From assembly GCA_937921035.1 (NCBI GenBank), contig CALEUL010000023.1:1-64000 (forward strand): 64,000 bases of DNA. The letters are read 5' to 3'. Below are positions 25,708 to 34,647 of the stretch, piece by piece. This stretch comes from an uncultured Porphyromonadaceae bacterium. Its GTDB lineage: Bacteria > Bacteroidota > Bacteroidia > Bacteroidales > Muribaculaceae. The translations under genes and the position numbers were made by a program. The notes under the pieces were generated by a model. That model was not told the DNA's origin. It made no database searches and saw only the letters and a program-made list of their open reading frames with translations. Position 1 is the first letter of the stretch; every line of letters begins with the position of its first letter.

Positions 25708-26894
25708 ATCTTAATATATATTTTTTTCTTATAAAGTATGTAACCTATACACCAGTTGAATAATACAAATGTGATTGCAAAGAGGAATGAGGCAAGGTGG
25801 GCATGGCCGGCGCAAAGAGGCAGGAAGCAGTCTTTGTAGAAAAAGCTGTGTATGCTAATCATTTCGCCGCCGACGGGTATCTTGACGGCACCTATAATTA
25901 TTGCCATCACAGTACCGAAGCAGTAGAGGAAAAGAGGATTGATGCCGAAGGCTTCGAAGAAGCGGCACCATTTGCTATGTCCCTTTATGTCGATAATCCA
26001 TATCAGAAGTCCTAAGAAGCTCGATGCGAGGCCGCACGTGGTGAGCACGAAGGTGGGCGACCATACTTTTTTGTTGATGGGCAGGCCGTAGCTGAGGAGG
26101 AAGCCGGTGAATGTAAGGATTGTACCGATTATAAAGAGTGTGTTGATCCGTTTTTCGTTGTCGCGGGTACGCATAATCAGCATACCGCAGATAAAGCCGA
26201 TTAGCATGTGGGCTATCGAGGGTAAGGTGCTTAACAGACCTTCGGGGTCGAATTTTACAGGCTCGCCGAAGAAATGCGAGGTGTACATGTGGTTCTCGCC
26301 AAGCACTGCGACATCAACGACAGCGATAATATTGTTCGACGACTGTTCGTAGCCGTGGCCGAAAACAAGAATGATGGAATACAGAATAAGGAACAGGGCG
26401 ACGAGCCATGGCAGTTTTTTATGGGGCACAAGCAACGCGATGGTAGCGCCAACGCCATAACAAATGGCCAGACGGGGTATTACGCCTAAGATACGGATGC
26501 GGTCGAATGTGAACACGGCCTCCACAAAAGTTTTTTCGTTGAGGATGCCGCGCAGGAACATTCCGAACCATCCTATGCCAAGACCGATAGCGAACAGCAC
26601 TATCGTTCTGCGCAGTATCTTGATGAAGGATTGCCGGTTGAATTCAAAGTTGTATTTTCTCAGCGAGAAATAGGTAGAGATACCCATGATGAACATAAAG
26701 AACGGGAATACCAGGTCGGTGGGCGTGAGTCCATTCCACTCGGCGTGGGCCAGAGGAGCGTACAATTTGCTCCACGAGCCGGGATTGTTCACCATAAGCA
26801 TGCCGGCGATTGTTATGCCCCTGAGAATATCAAGGGCAAGCAGTCGCCCGTTTTTCTTGGGCGCTCCGGCAGGTGCTGTTTCTGATTTTGTCAT
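25704..26894 (-). CDS. HGSNAT/DUF5009-type acyltransferase membrane protein (NagX-like), C-terminal half of the fusion
   Basis: Starting at the ATG at 26892-26894 this is a complete 396-residue protein (MTKSETAPAGAPKKNGRLL...). RLLALDILRGITIAGMLMV and TDLVFPFFMFIMGIS are the hallmark first helices of heparan-alpha-glucosaminide N-acetyltransferase-like proteins, with about 10 membrane segments in all. Bacterial NagX homologues occur with amino-sugar uptake and use. In an inner membrane it could acetylate or transport glucosamine-type sugars. I believe it is normally an independent gene. Confidence 0.7.
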   Translation of the reverse strand: MTKSETAPAGAPKKNGRLLALDILRGITIAGMLMVNNPGSWSKLYAPLAHAEWNGLTPTDLVFPFFMFIMGISTYFSLRKYNFEFNRQSFIKILRRTIVLFAIGLGIGWFGMFLRGILNEKTFVEAVFTFDRIRILGVIPRLAICYGVGATIALLVPHKKLPWLVALFLILYSIILVFGHGYEQSSNNIIAVVDVAVLGENHMYTSHFFGEPVKFDPEGLLSTLPSIAHMLIGFICGMLIMRTRDNEKRINTLFIIGTILTFTGFLLSYGLPINKKVWSPTFVLTTCGLASSFLGLLIWIIDIKGHSKWCRFFEAFGINPLFLYCFGTVMAIIIGAVKIPVGGEMISIHSFFYKDCFLPLCAGHAHLASFLFAITFVLFNWCIGYILYKKKIYIKI

Positions 26895-29711
26895 GATTAC
26901 TGTTGTTTTTTTTGGAGTGGTACACTCGTCAACGAGATATACTATAGATTTATAAGGTATGCCGCTGTTGGTGGTCAGGCCTATTTCGCAGGTACGCGAA
27001 TTCGAATAGCCGTACTGTACTCCGTTTGCTTCTATCTGTGGACGCAGCTTGCGCAGGCCCCAAGCGTTCAGCTCGGGATGCGTAAAGCCTTTGTCGCCGG
27101 CAAAGCCGCAGCAGCCTACCTCGGCGGGCACAAGCACTTTCGACGAACAGCGCGATGCCAATTCCACGAATTTGGATGCCAGACCCATTCGGCGGGTAGA
27201 GCAGGTGATATGTACGGCAACGGGAGTATCGTGGCGATGAAAAATGAGTTCCGAAGCCAGATAATCCAGAATAAATTCTGCCGGTTCGTAGAGACGGAGG
27301 CTCTTTATGCATTCGCGCATGCGGTGCAGGCAGGGGCTTTGGTCGCACACAACAGGTATCTCGCCGTTGTGCGAGGCTTCTGCAAGCGCTTTTTCCAACT
27401 CGCGCACTTTTGCTTCCGCTTCTTCAGGCATGCCTTTGCTTTCCCATATCATACCGCAGCAAAGCCCTGCCATGTTTTTCGGGAAAATGACTTCGTAGCC
27501 GGCCTTGTGGCACAGATTTACGAATACTTCGGACAGCGCCTTCAGTTTGTGCGTCTCTTCGCCCGGACCCATCACGCGGTTGAGGCACGAGGGGAAGTAG
27601 ACCAGCTTTTTGGCCGACGGCTGCTGCTGTTTTGCAATGAGTCCGGCAGGATTATAGGGTTTTGGCAACGAAGGGGTCCAAAGGGGGGCCCCGAGCCTGT
27701 GCAACCCTTTCCCGATGGCAGTTACGCCTTTATTACCAATAACTGAGTGGGCCAGATGTGCCGCTCCGAGAGTGATACGCAGACCTTTTGAAACACCGGC
27801 AAGATGTTCAGCAGCCCATTTGCCGAGTTTGCGGGCATCTTTGCCGAGGGTTTTCTGGCGGATGTCGTGTATCAGGTCGGCAGTGTTGATTTTCATCGGG
27901 CACGACGTACTGCACAGTCCGTCGCCGGCGCAGGTCTCGTTGCCGTAGTAGCGGAACTGTTCTTTGAGGCGTTCAAGACGGTCGGTGTCTTCGCCGCTTT
28001 TCTCCAGACGCGAAATCTCACGCTGCGCCACAATTCGCTGGCGTGCGGAGAGAGTGAGTCCGCAGCTTACGCAATTTACCTCGCAGAAGCCGCATTCAAT
28101 GCAGCGGTCCACATGCGGGTCGGTAAGGGGCAGCGGTTTCATGCCTTTGATGTAGCATTCGGGATCGTCGTTGAAAATGACGCCGGGGTTGAGTATGTCG
28201 GTGGGGTCGAAGGCCTTTTTGATGCGTTTCATCAGCGAATAAGCCTTTGCGCCCCATTCGGCCTCGACAAACGGTGCCATGTTGCGGCCTGTGCCGTGTT
28301 CCGCTTTCAGTGAGCCGTCGAACCGGCCGATAACCAGTTCTTCGAGACGGTTCATCATCAGTTTGTATTTGTCGATGTCCGCCTGATTGTTGAAAGACTG
28401 TGCGATTACAAAGTGGTAGTTGCCTTCGAGTGCGTGGCCGTAGATACAAGCGTCGTCGTATCCGCAGTCTTCAATCATCTTTGCAAGAGCCACTGTAGCT
28501 TCGGGCAAATCTTCGATGTGGAAGGCTACGTCTTCGATTAGGGCTGTTGTACCGAGTTTGCGGGTACCGCCTACAGCGGGGAACACGCCCGAACGCATCT
28601 GCCACCATGCGGCAACTTCATCCGGGTCGGTGGAGAAATGCGCGGGTTTGTAGAGTTTGTAAGGCTTCAGTACGTCAAGCGTCAGGGCAATCTGCTTGTC
28701 AAGCTGTTCCTGCGAATCGGCTTCGGTCTGCAGGAGCAGGGCAGTGAGCCCGGAGCCTGTAGTGTCGTTTACCGATGCGAGCGACTTGCGGTCGAGGAGT
28801 TCGCAGGCTTGTACTGTTCCGCTCTTGCGCAAGGCTACGACAGCCTCACAAGCTTCCTTCATGTCGGCGAAGTAACACATGGCCGATGCGACGAACGGGT
28901 GTTCTTCGGCGGTGTTCATCGTAACTTCGCTCATGAACGCGAGAGTGCCTTCGCTACCCACCATGCAGTGGGTGATTATGTCGAAGGGATCGTCGTATAA
29001 AACGAAAGGCAGAATGTTGAGTCCTGTAACATTCTTGATAGAATATTTATGGCGTATGCGTTCCGTAAGTTCGGAGTCTCGCATAATCTCGTCGCGTATC
29101 AGTTCGATTTCGCCCAGGAGTGCCGGGTGAGTGCGGGAGAATTCTTTGCGCGATGCCGGGTCGCCGGTGTCGAGAACGGTACCGTCGGCAAGGACAATGC
29201 GCACCGATTCGAGGATTCGGTCGCTGTTGGCGTGGGTGCCGCATTTCATGCCGGAGGCATTGTTGGCCACGATACCGCCTACCATTGCCGATTTTCTCGA
29301 AGCCGGGTCGGGAGAGAATACGCGGTGATAGGGCTTGAGTATCTCGCCCACACGCTCGCCTATTATACCCGGCTGCAGTGCTATCTGCGTTGCCTTGGGA
29401 TCGAGTATACGGTATTTCTCCCACGATTTGCCGGCGACAAGCAGTATCGAGTCGGATATGGCCTGACCCGACAGACTTGTGCCGGCCGAGCGGAAGGTTA
29501 CGGGCAACGACATGGACGCGGCTGTGCGGAGCACAAACGATACCTCGTTTTCGTCTGCCGCGCGTACCACTACTTTGGGCAGTTTGCGGTAGAAGCCGGC
29601 ATCGGTACCCCATGCGAGGCACCGCAGGTCGTCGGTATATATTCTGTCGTTGTCGACGACACGGCTGATTTCTTTTACGAATTGTGTGTACTTGGTATTA
29701 TCCGTTTCCAT
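25704..29711 (-). CDS. Fused ORF: FAD/FeS D-lactate-dehydrogenase-like oxidase + HGSNAT/NagX-like membrane protein
   Basis: The 1335-codon frame reads through two genes. Residues 1 to about 937 are a GlcD/Dld-type oxidase: FAD_binding_4 (RSAGTSLSGQAI, VGGIVANNASGMKCG), an FAD-oxidase C domain, two Fe-S segments (CIECGFCEVNC, CSTSCPMK) and a CCG domain (GCCGFAGDKG). Residues 940-1335 are a separate membrane protein. The junction is an A8 tract on the coding strand (26906-26913). With seven As the first protein would end PKKQQ and a TAA at 26897-26899, 2 nt before the second gene's ATG. So this is either a natural fusion, slippage, or a one-base error. D-lactate from MurQ is the likely substrate. 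Confidence 0.85.
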   Translation of the reverse strand: METDNTKYTQFVKEISRVVDNDRIYTDDLRCLAWGTDAGFYRKLPKVVVRAADENEVSFVLRTAASMSLPVTFRSAGTSLSGQAISDSILLVAGKSWEKYRILDPKATQIALQPGIIGERVGEILKPYHRVFSPDPASRKSAMVGGIVANNASGMKCGTHANSDRILESVRIVLADGTVLDTGDPASRKEFSRTHPALLGEIELIRDEIMRDSELTERIRHKYSIKNVTGLNILPFVLYDDPFDIITHCMVGSEGTLAFMSEVTMNTAEEHPFVASAMCYFADMKEACEAVVALRKSGTVQACELLDRKSLASVNDTTGSGLTALLLQTEADSQEQLDKQIALTLDVLKPYKLYKPAHFSTDPDEVAAWWQMRSGVFPAVGGTRKLGTTALIEDVAFHIEDLPEATVALAKMIEDCGYDDACIYGHALEGNYHFVIAQSFNNQADIDKYKLMMNRLEELVIGRFDGSLKAEHGTGRNMAPFVEAEWGAKAYSLMKRIKKAFDPTDILNPGVIFNDDPECYIKGMKPLPLTDPHVDRCIECGFCEVNCVSCGLTLSARQRIVAQREISRLEKSGEDTDRLERLKEQFRYYGNETCAGDGLCSTSCPMKINTADLIHDIRQKTLGKDARKLGKWAAEHLAGVSKGLRITLGAAHLAHSVIGNKGVTAIGKGLHRLGAPLWTPSLPKPYNPAGLIAKQQQPSAKKLVYFPSCLNRVMGPGEETHKLKALSEVFVNLCHKAGYEVIFPKNMAGLCCGMIWESKGMPEEAEAKVRELEKALAEASHNGEIPVVCDQSPCLHRMRECIKSLRLYEPAEFILDYLASELIFHRHDTPVAVHITCSTRRMGLASKFVELASRCSSKVLVPAEVGCCGFAGDKGFTHPELNAWGLRKLRPQIEANGVQYGYSNSRTCEIGLTTNSGIPYKSIVYLVDECTTPKKTTVIMTKSETAPAGAPKKNGRLLALDILRGITIAGMLMVNNPGSWSKLYAPLAHAEWNGLTPTDLVFPFFMFIMGISTYFSLRKYNFEFNRQSFIKILRRTIVLFAIGLGIGWFGMFLRGILNEKTFVEAVFTFDRIRILGVIPRLAICYGVGATIALLVPHKKLPWLVALFLILYSIILVFGHGYEQSSNNIIAVVDVAVLGENHMYTSHFFGEPVKFDPEGLLSTLPSIAHMLIGFICGMLIMRTRDNEKRINTLFIIGTILTFTGFLLSYGLPINKKVWSPTFVLTTCGLASSFLGLLIWIIDIKGHSKWCRFFEAFGINPLFLYCFGTVMAIIIGAVKIPVGGEMISIHSFFYKDCFLPLCAGHAHLASFLFAITFVLFNWCIGYILYKKKIYIKI
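26906..26913 (-). other. A8 homopolymer at the gene junction
   Basis: On the coding strand CC is followed by eight As and CAACAG. Eight As keep the oxidase and membrane protein in one frame; seven would terminate the oxidase at a TAA two bases before the next ATG. It is a slippage-prone site. Confidence 0.85.
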
Positions 29712-29732
29712 AGCGTTGACCGGAAAGATAAA

Positions 29733-30989
29733 TTATTTATACAGATGATATTTTGCGGATGCGGCGCGGAACTTTTCGTTGTCCTTGTTCCAGTACTCTT
29801 CCATATCCGCAACTTTGTAGTTCTTGGAGAAAAGCTGACGTATCTGTTTGCTTCCTACTACCTTGTCGAACATGTTGAAACGTGCGCTGTCGGCTTTCTC
29901 GAAAATGCGGCCCTGTTCGGGATAAAGTTCGTTCATTACTTCCATTGCGTGGAACTGAACGAGCGACAGAGGTGCTTTCTCGCGGTCGGTAACATATATT
30001 TCAACGCCCTGAAGGTTCTCGCCTTTGCCGGTCGAATAGAACGGTTTGATATGTATGGGACGGAATGTTACGCCGGGGATGTTCTTCGCGTTGAGGGCTT
30101 TTGCAAACTGATCGGCGTCGATCCATTCGGCGCAGAGAAGCTTGAAGGGTAAGGTATAGCCAACGCCGATGCTCATGTAGTATAGTTCGCCGAGGATACC
30201 CGTTGCTGGATAATATGTAACGGACTCGGGAGTTGGCATGTGAGGTGAGGGAAGTACCCAGGGCATGCCTGTCTCGCGGAAGTCCATATCGCGGGTATAG
30301 CCTTCCATAGGTACTACTGTCAGCTTCACTTTCTTGCCGTCTTTCAGCAGGCCTTCTTCATTGAGGTACTGCGCGAGTTCGCCGGGTGTGAGGCCGTAGA
30401 GATATGGTATGGGGAACTGGCTTACGAAGCTAACACAGTCGGGTTCGGTAAGGTTACCTTCAATCTTGTTGCCGCCCACGGGGTTCGGACGGTCCAGAAC
30501 CATGAATTCCTTGCCGAGTTCTGCGCATGCTTCCATCGCCAGGCCCATAGTGGATATGAATGTGAACGAACGGCAGCCGTTGTCCTGTATGTCGTACACA
30601 AGAACGTCTACATCCTTGAGCATTTCGGGACTTGGTTTTCTGTTTTTGCCGTAGATCGAGTATACGGGTACCCCGGTAGCCTCGTCAACTGAATTGTTCA
30701 CGTGGTCGCCGGCATGCACATCGCCGCGTACGCCGTGTTCGGGGCCATAGAGGCCTACCAATTTGACATCCTTGGCTTCTGCAAGGATATCGACGGTAGA
30801 TTTCAGGTTATTGTCTACCCCTGTAGGATTGGTGATAAGGCCGACGCGCTTGCCGCGAAGACCTTCGAAGTTGTTGTTGCGCAGCACTTCGACACCGGGT
30901 TTAACCACAGTGGCTGTCTCTGCGTTTGCCGGGCCGCAGCCCACAAGGGCAGCGGCGCCGAGCATTATTGTGAAGATGGTATTTTTCAT
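29733..30989 (-). CDS. namZ: Exo-beta-N-acetylmuramidase NamZ (DUF1343), lipoprotein
   Basis: The 418-residue protein has a signal with a lipobox-like LVGCG (Cys near 18), then the DUF1343 domain: RVGLITNPTGVDNN, LYGPEHGVRGDVHAGD, VYSIYGKNRKPS, DVLVYDIQDNGCRSFTFI and LDRPNPVGG. NamZ enzymes release MurNAc from the non-reducing end of peptidoglycan chains. It lies 9 bp after the AmpG-like gene and upstream of the kinase and murQ, in salvage order. Confidence 0.92.
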   Translation of the reverse strand: MKNTIFTIMLGAAALVGCGPANAETATVVKPGVEVLRNNNFEGLRGKRVGLITNPTGVDNNLKSTVDILAEAKDVKLVGLYGPEHGVRGDVHAGDHVNNSVDEATGVPVYSIYGKNRKPSPEMLKDVDVLVYDIQDNGCRSFTFISTMGLAMEACAELGKEFMVLDRPNPVGGNKIEGNLTEPDCVSFVSQFPIPYLYGLTPGELAQYLNEEGLLKDGKKVKLTVVPMEGYTRDMDFRETGMPWVLPSPHMPTPESVTYYPATGILGELYYMSIGVGYTLPFKLLCAEWIDADQFAKALNAKNIPGVTFRPIHIKPFYSTGKGENLQGVEIYVTDREKAPLSLVQFHAMEVMNELYPEQGRIFEKADSARFNMFDKVVGSKQIRQLFSKNYKVADMEEYWNKDNEKFRAASAKYHLYK

Positions 30990-30998
30990 TGTTATTCT

Positions 30999-32357
30999 TT
31001 ATTTCTTGTCAGCAACTTTCTTTGCGCCGTATGACGGGTCGATGTGGCGGCGTACGAGCAGTGTTACAAGCCATGTGGCAAGATTACAGCCAAGTACCCA
31101 GATAAAGAAGCTTGCGTACGAGTTGCCCATAAGGGTTTCCTTAATCCAGCCGGCTGCCATGCCGGGGAGCATCATGCCAAGAGCCATGAAGGCTGTGCAG
31201 ATTGCATAGTGAGATGTCTTGTAGGGGCCGTCGGCAAAGTACATCATGAACAGCATGAAGGCGGTGAAGCCGAAGCCGTATGCGAACTGTTCGAGCACGA
31301 TAGCGCAGCACACCTGGATTTTGCCTGCAATTGTGGCATAGTCGGGCTGTACCTGCGAAAGGAATATATAGGCCACGCAGTTCAGCGATGTTGCGAGTGC
31401 CATAGGCCATATCCACTTGCGCAGACCGCCGTTGGACGCGCAGATACCGCCGATGATACCGCCTATGGTAAGGCCGATAATGGCAAGCGTGCCGTAAGCG
31501 AAGCCTACCTGCATCTGGCTCATTCCAAGACCTCCGGCATCACGCGAGGCAAGCAGGAAGGGCTGGCACAGTTTTACAACCTGTGCTTCGGGCAGACGGT
31601 AGAGAAGCATGAACAGAAGTGCGAGCACCACATGCTTCTTTTTAAAGAAGGTTACAAAGGCGTTGCCGAAGTCTTTCATAATCATACCCACGGTTTTCTT
31701 CTCGCCATCACCACCGACAGATTTATCGCTGTCGGGGCGGGGCAGGATGAAAAGGTGGTAGATGGAAACTACTCCAAAGAATACGGCGCATATTGCAACC
31801 GTCCATTTCCATGCCTGAGCCGCTCCGAGATATTCGAGAGCGCCGGCAAGCATTACAAGACCACCCTGGCCAAATACGTTAGCGCAGCGGTAGAATGTGG
31901 AACGGATGCCCACGAACATACTCTGCTGTGCTGTGTCGAGAGCAAGCATATAGAAACCGTCGGAGGCGATATCATGTGTTGCCGAGCAGAAAGCGGTTAT
32001 AACATAGAAGCAGAGCGCTATAGAAAATGCGCTTGTGGGTACGCCTGCGGCTATTGCCTCGCTGTTTGGCAGAGGCAGTGTGAATGCGATGGCACCGAGG
32101 CCGACGGCAATACACATCTGCATGGTTACCGTCCACCAGCGTTTGGTGCGGAAAATATCGACGATAGGGCTCCAGAAGGGTTTGATTACCCAGGGTATGT
32201 ACAGCCAGCCGGTGTATAGAGCGGCGTCGGTTTCCGACATGCCAAGCTGGGTGAACAATACCATCGTCACCATATTGATGAAGATGAACGGTATGCCCTG
32301 GGCGAAATAAAGGGTGGGAATCCACGCCCACGGGTTTATTTTTTTTGTGTTGTTCAT
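30999..32357 (-). CDS. AmpG-like MFS permease
   Basis: The 452-residue major-facilitator protein has about 12 membrane segments and opens WAWIPTLYFAQGIPFIFINMV, the AmpG/acetyl-CoA-transporter-like start, with YIPWVIKPFWSPIVD and STFYRCANVFGQGG. AmpG imports anhydro-muropeptides or, in Bacteroidota salvage clusters, MurNAc. Gene order predicts transport of the NamZ product. Confidence 0.87.
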   Translation of the reverse strand: MNNTKKINPWAWIPTLYFAQGIPFIFINMVTMVLFTQLGMSETDAALYTGWLYIPWVIKPFWSPIVDIFRTKRWWTVTMQMCIAVGLGAIAFTLPLPNSEAIAAGVPTSAFSIALCFYVITAFCSATHDIASDGFYMLALDTAQQSMFVGIRSTFYRCANVFGQGGLVMLAGALEYLGAAQAWKWTVAICAVFFGVVSIYHLFILPRPDSDKSVGGDGEKKTVGMIMKDFGNAFVTFFKKKHVVLALLFMLLYRLPEAQVVKLCQPFLLASRDAGGLGMSQMQVGFAYGTLAIIGLTIGGIIGGICASNGGLRKWIWPMALATSLNCVAYIFLSQVQPDYATIAGKIQVCCAIVLEQFAYGFGFTAFMLFMMYFADGPYKTSHYAICTAFMALGMMLPGMAAGWIKETLMGNSYASFFIWVLGCNLATWLVTLLVRRHIDPSYGAKKVADKK

Positions 32358-32384
32358 TGCGTGATAATGATTGATTCTAAGGTT

Positions 32385-33710
32385 TTAGTATAGGCGCGAC
32401 AGCCGTGCGCCCGGGAAGTAGTGGAGGAGTATATCCTGGAAGGGAGTGCCGTTTGCGCCCATCACGGCCGCGCCTATCTGGCATAAGCCTACTCCATGAC
32501 CCCAGCCCGCGCCGTAGAGACGGAACTGTGCTGGCAGCCCCTGGGTTGTGGTGCCTTCTGTCTCGACAACGAATGCCGATGAATAAAGATGGCTTGTAGA
32601 TAGGGTACGGCGTATCTCGAGTTCTTTGCCTATTATCATGGTGCGCTTTGTGCCTACGATACGCAGTTTGACAAGGCGCCCCGATGTGCCGCGCTGAACG
32701 GGCTCGAGAGCCTTGATGTCGCCGAAATCTATGCCGGAGCGCTCGCGGATAAGCGCCGACAGTTCTTCCTGACTGTATCCTACTGTCCAGCGGTAGAAAT
32801 CTGTTGTTTCCTGATCGTAGTTGTTCAGCACCTGACTGAGGATGCGCGCATCGGATGTGTTGCAGTATGCCTGCGGGCGTTCCAGAATCCAGCGGCGTGC
32901 ATTCTCTTCCTTTGTCAGGTCGGGGAATTCACGCTCGTCGGCTCCGTCGCGGGCAGCTTCGAGATAGTGGAGGTGCTTGGGTTCCCAGCAATTCTCGAAT
33001 TCCTCGAAAACACCGCCGCAGCACTTGGAAAAACGTGCGTCGCACAGATTGCCGTCGTTGTCGAGAAGCACAAGACCGCGTGTGGCATCGATTACTTCCC
33101 GTACGGTGGGTGTTGTCTGGCGTGTTATGCCCTGGTAGCGCTGGCAATGGTCGTCGGCGCATACATCAAAGTTCACGTGATCCTCGCGGTCGTACCAGCG
33201 GATAATTTCGTCTTCTGTAACAGTAGACGAGGAATATTCGCCGGTGGCATTGGAAAGCGCGAGGCTTTTGTCTATCTGCGCGAGCAACCAGCTGCGCGAG
33301 ATAACGGCATGCGCTTTCAGGAACTCGCCGGAGGCTGTTGCGCTCATCTCCGAAGAGATAACACTCATCAGATAGTCCTCTACAGACAGGATGTTTATCA
33401 GTGTCAGCTTTTCGCCTTCTACGATAATGCGCAGGGCGCCTTTGAAACGCTGTGTTTCCCGACGTTCCCAATGGAAGTTCACGCCGATAGTTACGTCGTA
33501 TACCTCGAAGGCAGCGTCTTTTTCAGCCGGACGGAATTCCAGCATAGTATATTCCTTGCCCTGGAAGGCTATTTTGCCTCCTGGGGCATAGGAGAATGTC
33601 TGCGGGCCGCGGACAACTCCGCAACATCCGGTCTCGTATTCGTTGAGTAACGCCACTCTAATTTCGGTGGCGCTGAGAATTCCAACTTTTATTTCTGGCT
33701 CCTTTTCCAT
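32385..33710 (-). CDS. SpoIID/LytB domain protein
   Basis: The 441-residue protein has the SpoIID fold: INILSVEDYLMSVISSEMSATASGEFLKAHAVISRSWLL carries the catalytic glutamate of SpoIID lytic transglycosylases (SSEMS), and the C-terminus has GAGWGHGVGLCQIGAAVMGANG. SpoIID cleaves glycan strands lacking stem peptides, which the amidase in this operon would generate. I see no signal peptide, so a cytoplasmic or non-classical location is an open point. It starts 7 bp after the DUF4922 gene. Confidence 0.85.
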   Translation of the reverse strand: MEKEPEIKVGILSATEIRVALLNEYETGCCGVVRGPQTFSYAPGGKIAFQGKEYTMLEFRPAEKDAAFEVYDVTIGVNFHWERRETQRFKGALRIIVEGEKLTLINILSVEDYLMSVISSEMSATASGEFLKAHAVISRSWLLAQIDKSLALSNATGEYSSSTVTEDEIIRWYDREDHVNFDVCADDHCQRYQGITRQTTPTVREVIDATRGLVLLDNDGNLCDARFSKCCGGVFEEFENCWEPKHLHYLEAARDGADEREFPDLTKEENARRWILERPQAYCNTSDARILSQVLNNYDQETTDFYRWTVGYSQEELSALIRERSGIDFGDIKALEPVQRGTSGRLVKLRIVGTKRTMIIGKELEIRRTLSTSHLYSSAFVVETEGTTTQGLPAQFRLYGAGWGHGVGLCQIGAAVMGANGTPFQDILLHYFPGARLSRLY

Positions 33711-33717
33711 TCCGGCA

Positions 33718-34647
33718 TTATTGAATGTTGCGTGCTATGTCTTCGATTTCGTCCTGGCTGAGACAAAGTTCATCGAAGATACGGAGGATTGTACTGGCGT
33801 CGATGGTGTCGAAATCCTGCGGACGGGGGGTGATGAAAACGCCGCCCATGTCTACCGATGCAGGGCTGATAAGCATGCAGCCGTCGCCTTCGGTACCGTA
33901 GAACGACGGCCTGTGGCGCTTGCGAGGTATAACGACAAGACGTATGCCCTTAGGCGTAGCGTAGCAGAGGATATTCATCATCGGCTCTTTCTCTCCTTCC
34001 GGAACCGGAATCGCGGCGTAGAGACGGTCGAACATTTTCTGTCCATCTTCTGGCGATACAGCGTCGATTACAAACACTTTCATCGGCATGCTGTCTACCA
34101 GCGCAAGAGTGTTGTCGCCATCTTCGGCAATCACTTTCAGTTCGGCGCCTTCAAGGTTATCCTCTATGGTAAGGAAATCTGAGTTGCCGGCCTGGAAGTG
34201 CATGTGATCCGGTGCGGAGGCTCCGCATCGCGGGCCATTGTAGAATACGGTGTATTCGTCCAGCTCCGAAGCCAGCTTCATCATATCGGCGATACGGTTG
34301 CTGATAAGCTGATCTGTATGGGTGTCGTCCGGAATTGTGAGGTGGCGCGGAAAGATGGGGAAGGGATTGACGAGAATAGTATAACGGTCGTTCCAGCTGA
34401 TTCCGCGCTGCACGTCAGGTCGGTTTTCCTGGCAAAGAAAGCACTTGCGCGCTTTTAGCGAGGCCGCATCTACCTTTGCAGCCGAGGAAACCATACGCGC
34501 CGGATTGAACTGCACTTTTATGTGCATGCCGTCGACGTCGAGGTCTTTTACCTTGACATCCGCCAAAGCCGCAAAGTTGCCGGCGGCCTGAGGCCACTCG
34601 GCAATTTGTGCGGCGATAAAATCGTTTACTTGTTTGCTGTCGGCCAT
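33718..34647 (-). CDS. DUF4922 protein (GalT/HIT-like nucleotidyltransferase fold)
   Basis: The 309-residue protein has a CxxC pair (CFLCQENRP), a strand pair around RYTILVNPFPIFPRHLTI, and the HxHxQ active-site motif APDHMHFQAG. This is the galactose-1-phosphate uridylyltransferase / Ap4A phosphorylase superfamily signature. A sugar-phosphate nucleotidyltransferase or dinucleotide hydrolase role is plausible. It overlaps the glycosyltransferase stop by 1 nt (TAATG), so the two probably work together. Substrate unknown. Confidence 0.78.
   Translation of the reverse strand: MADSKQVNDFIAAQIAEWPQAAGNFAALADVKVKDLDVDGMHIKVQFNPARMVSSAAKVDAASLKARKCFLCQENRPDVQRGISWNDRYTILVNPFPIFPRHLTIPDDTHTDQLISNRIADMMKLASELDEYTVFYNGPRCGASAPDHMHFQAGNSDFLTIEDNLEGAELKVIAEDGDNTLALVDSMPMKVFVIDAVSPEDGQKMFDRLYAAIPVPEGEKEPMMNILCYATPKGIRLVVIPRKRHRPSFYGTEGDGCMLISPASVDMGGVFITPRPQDFDTIDASTILRIFDELCLSQDEIEDIARNIQ

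Noticed and set aside
29049..30152. 367-codon plus-strand open frame
   Set aside because: Antisense to the oxidase and NamZ genes, no recognisable motif.
31044..32219. 391-codon plus-strand open frame
   Set aside because: Antisense to the AmpG-like permease, with a His/Cys-rich translation typical of a shadow.
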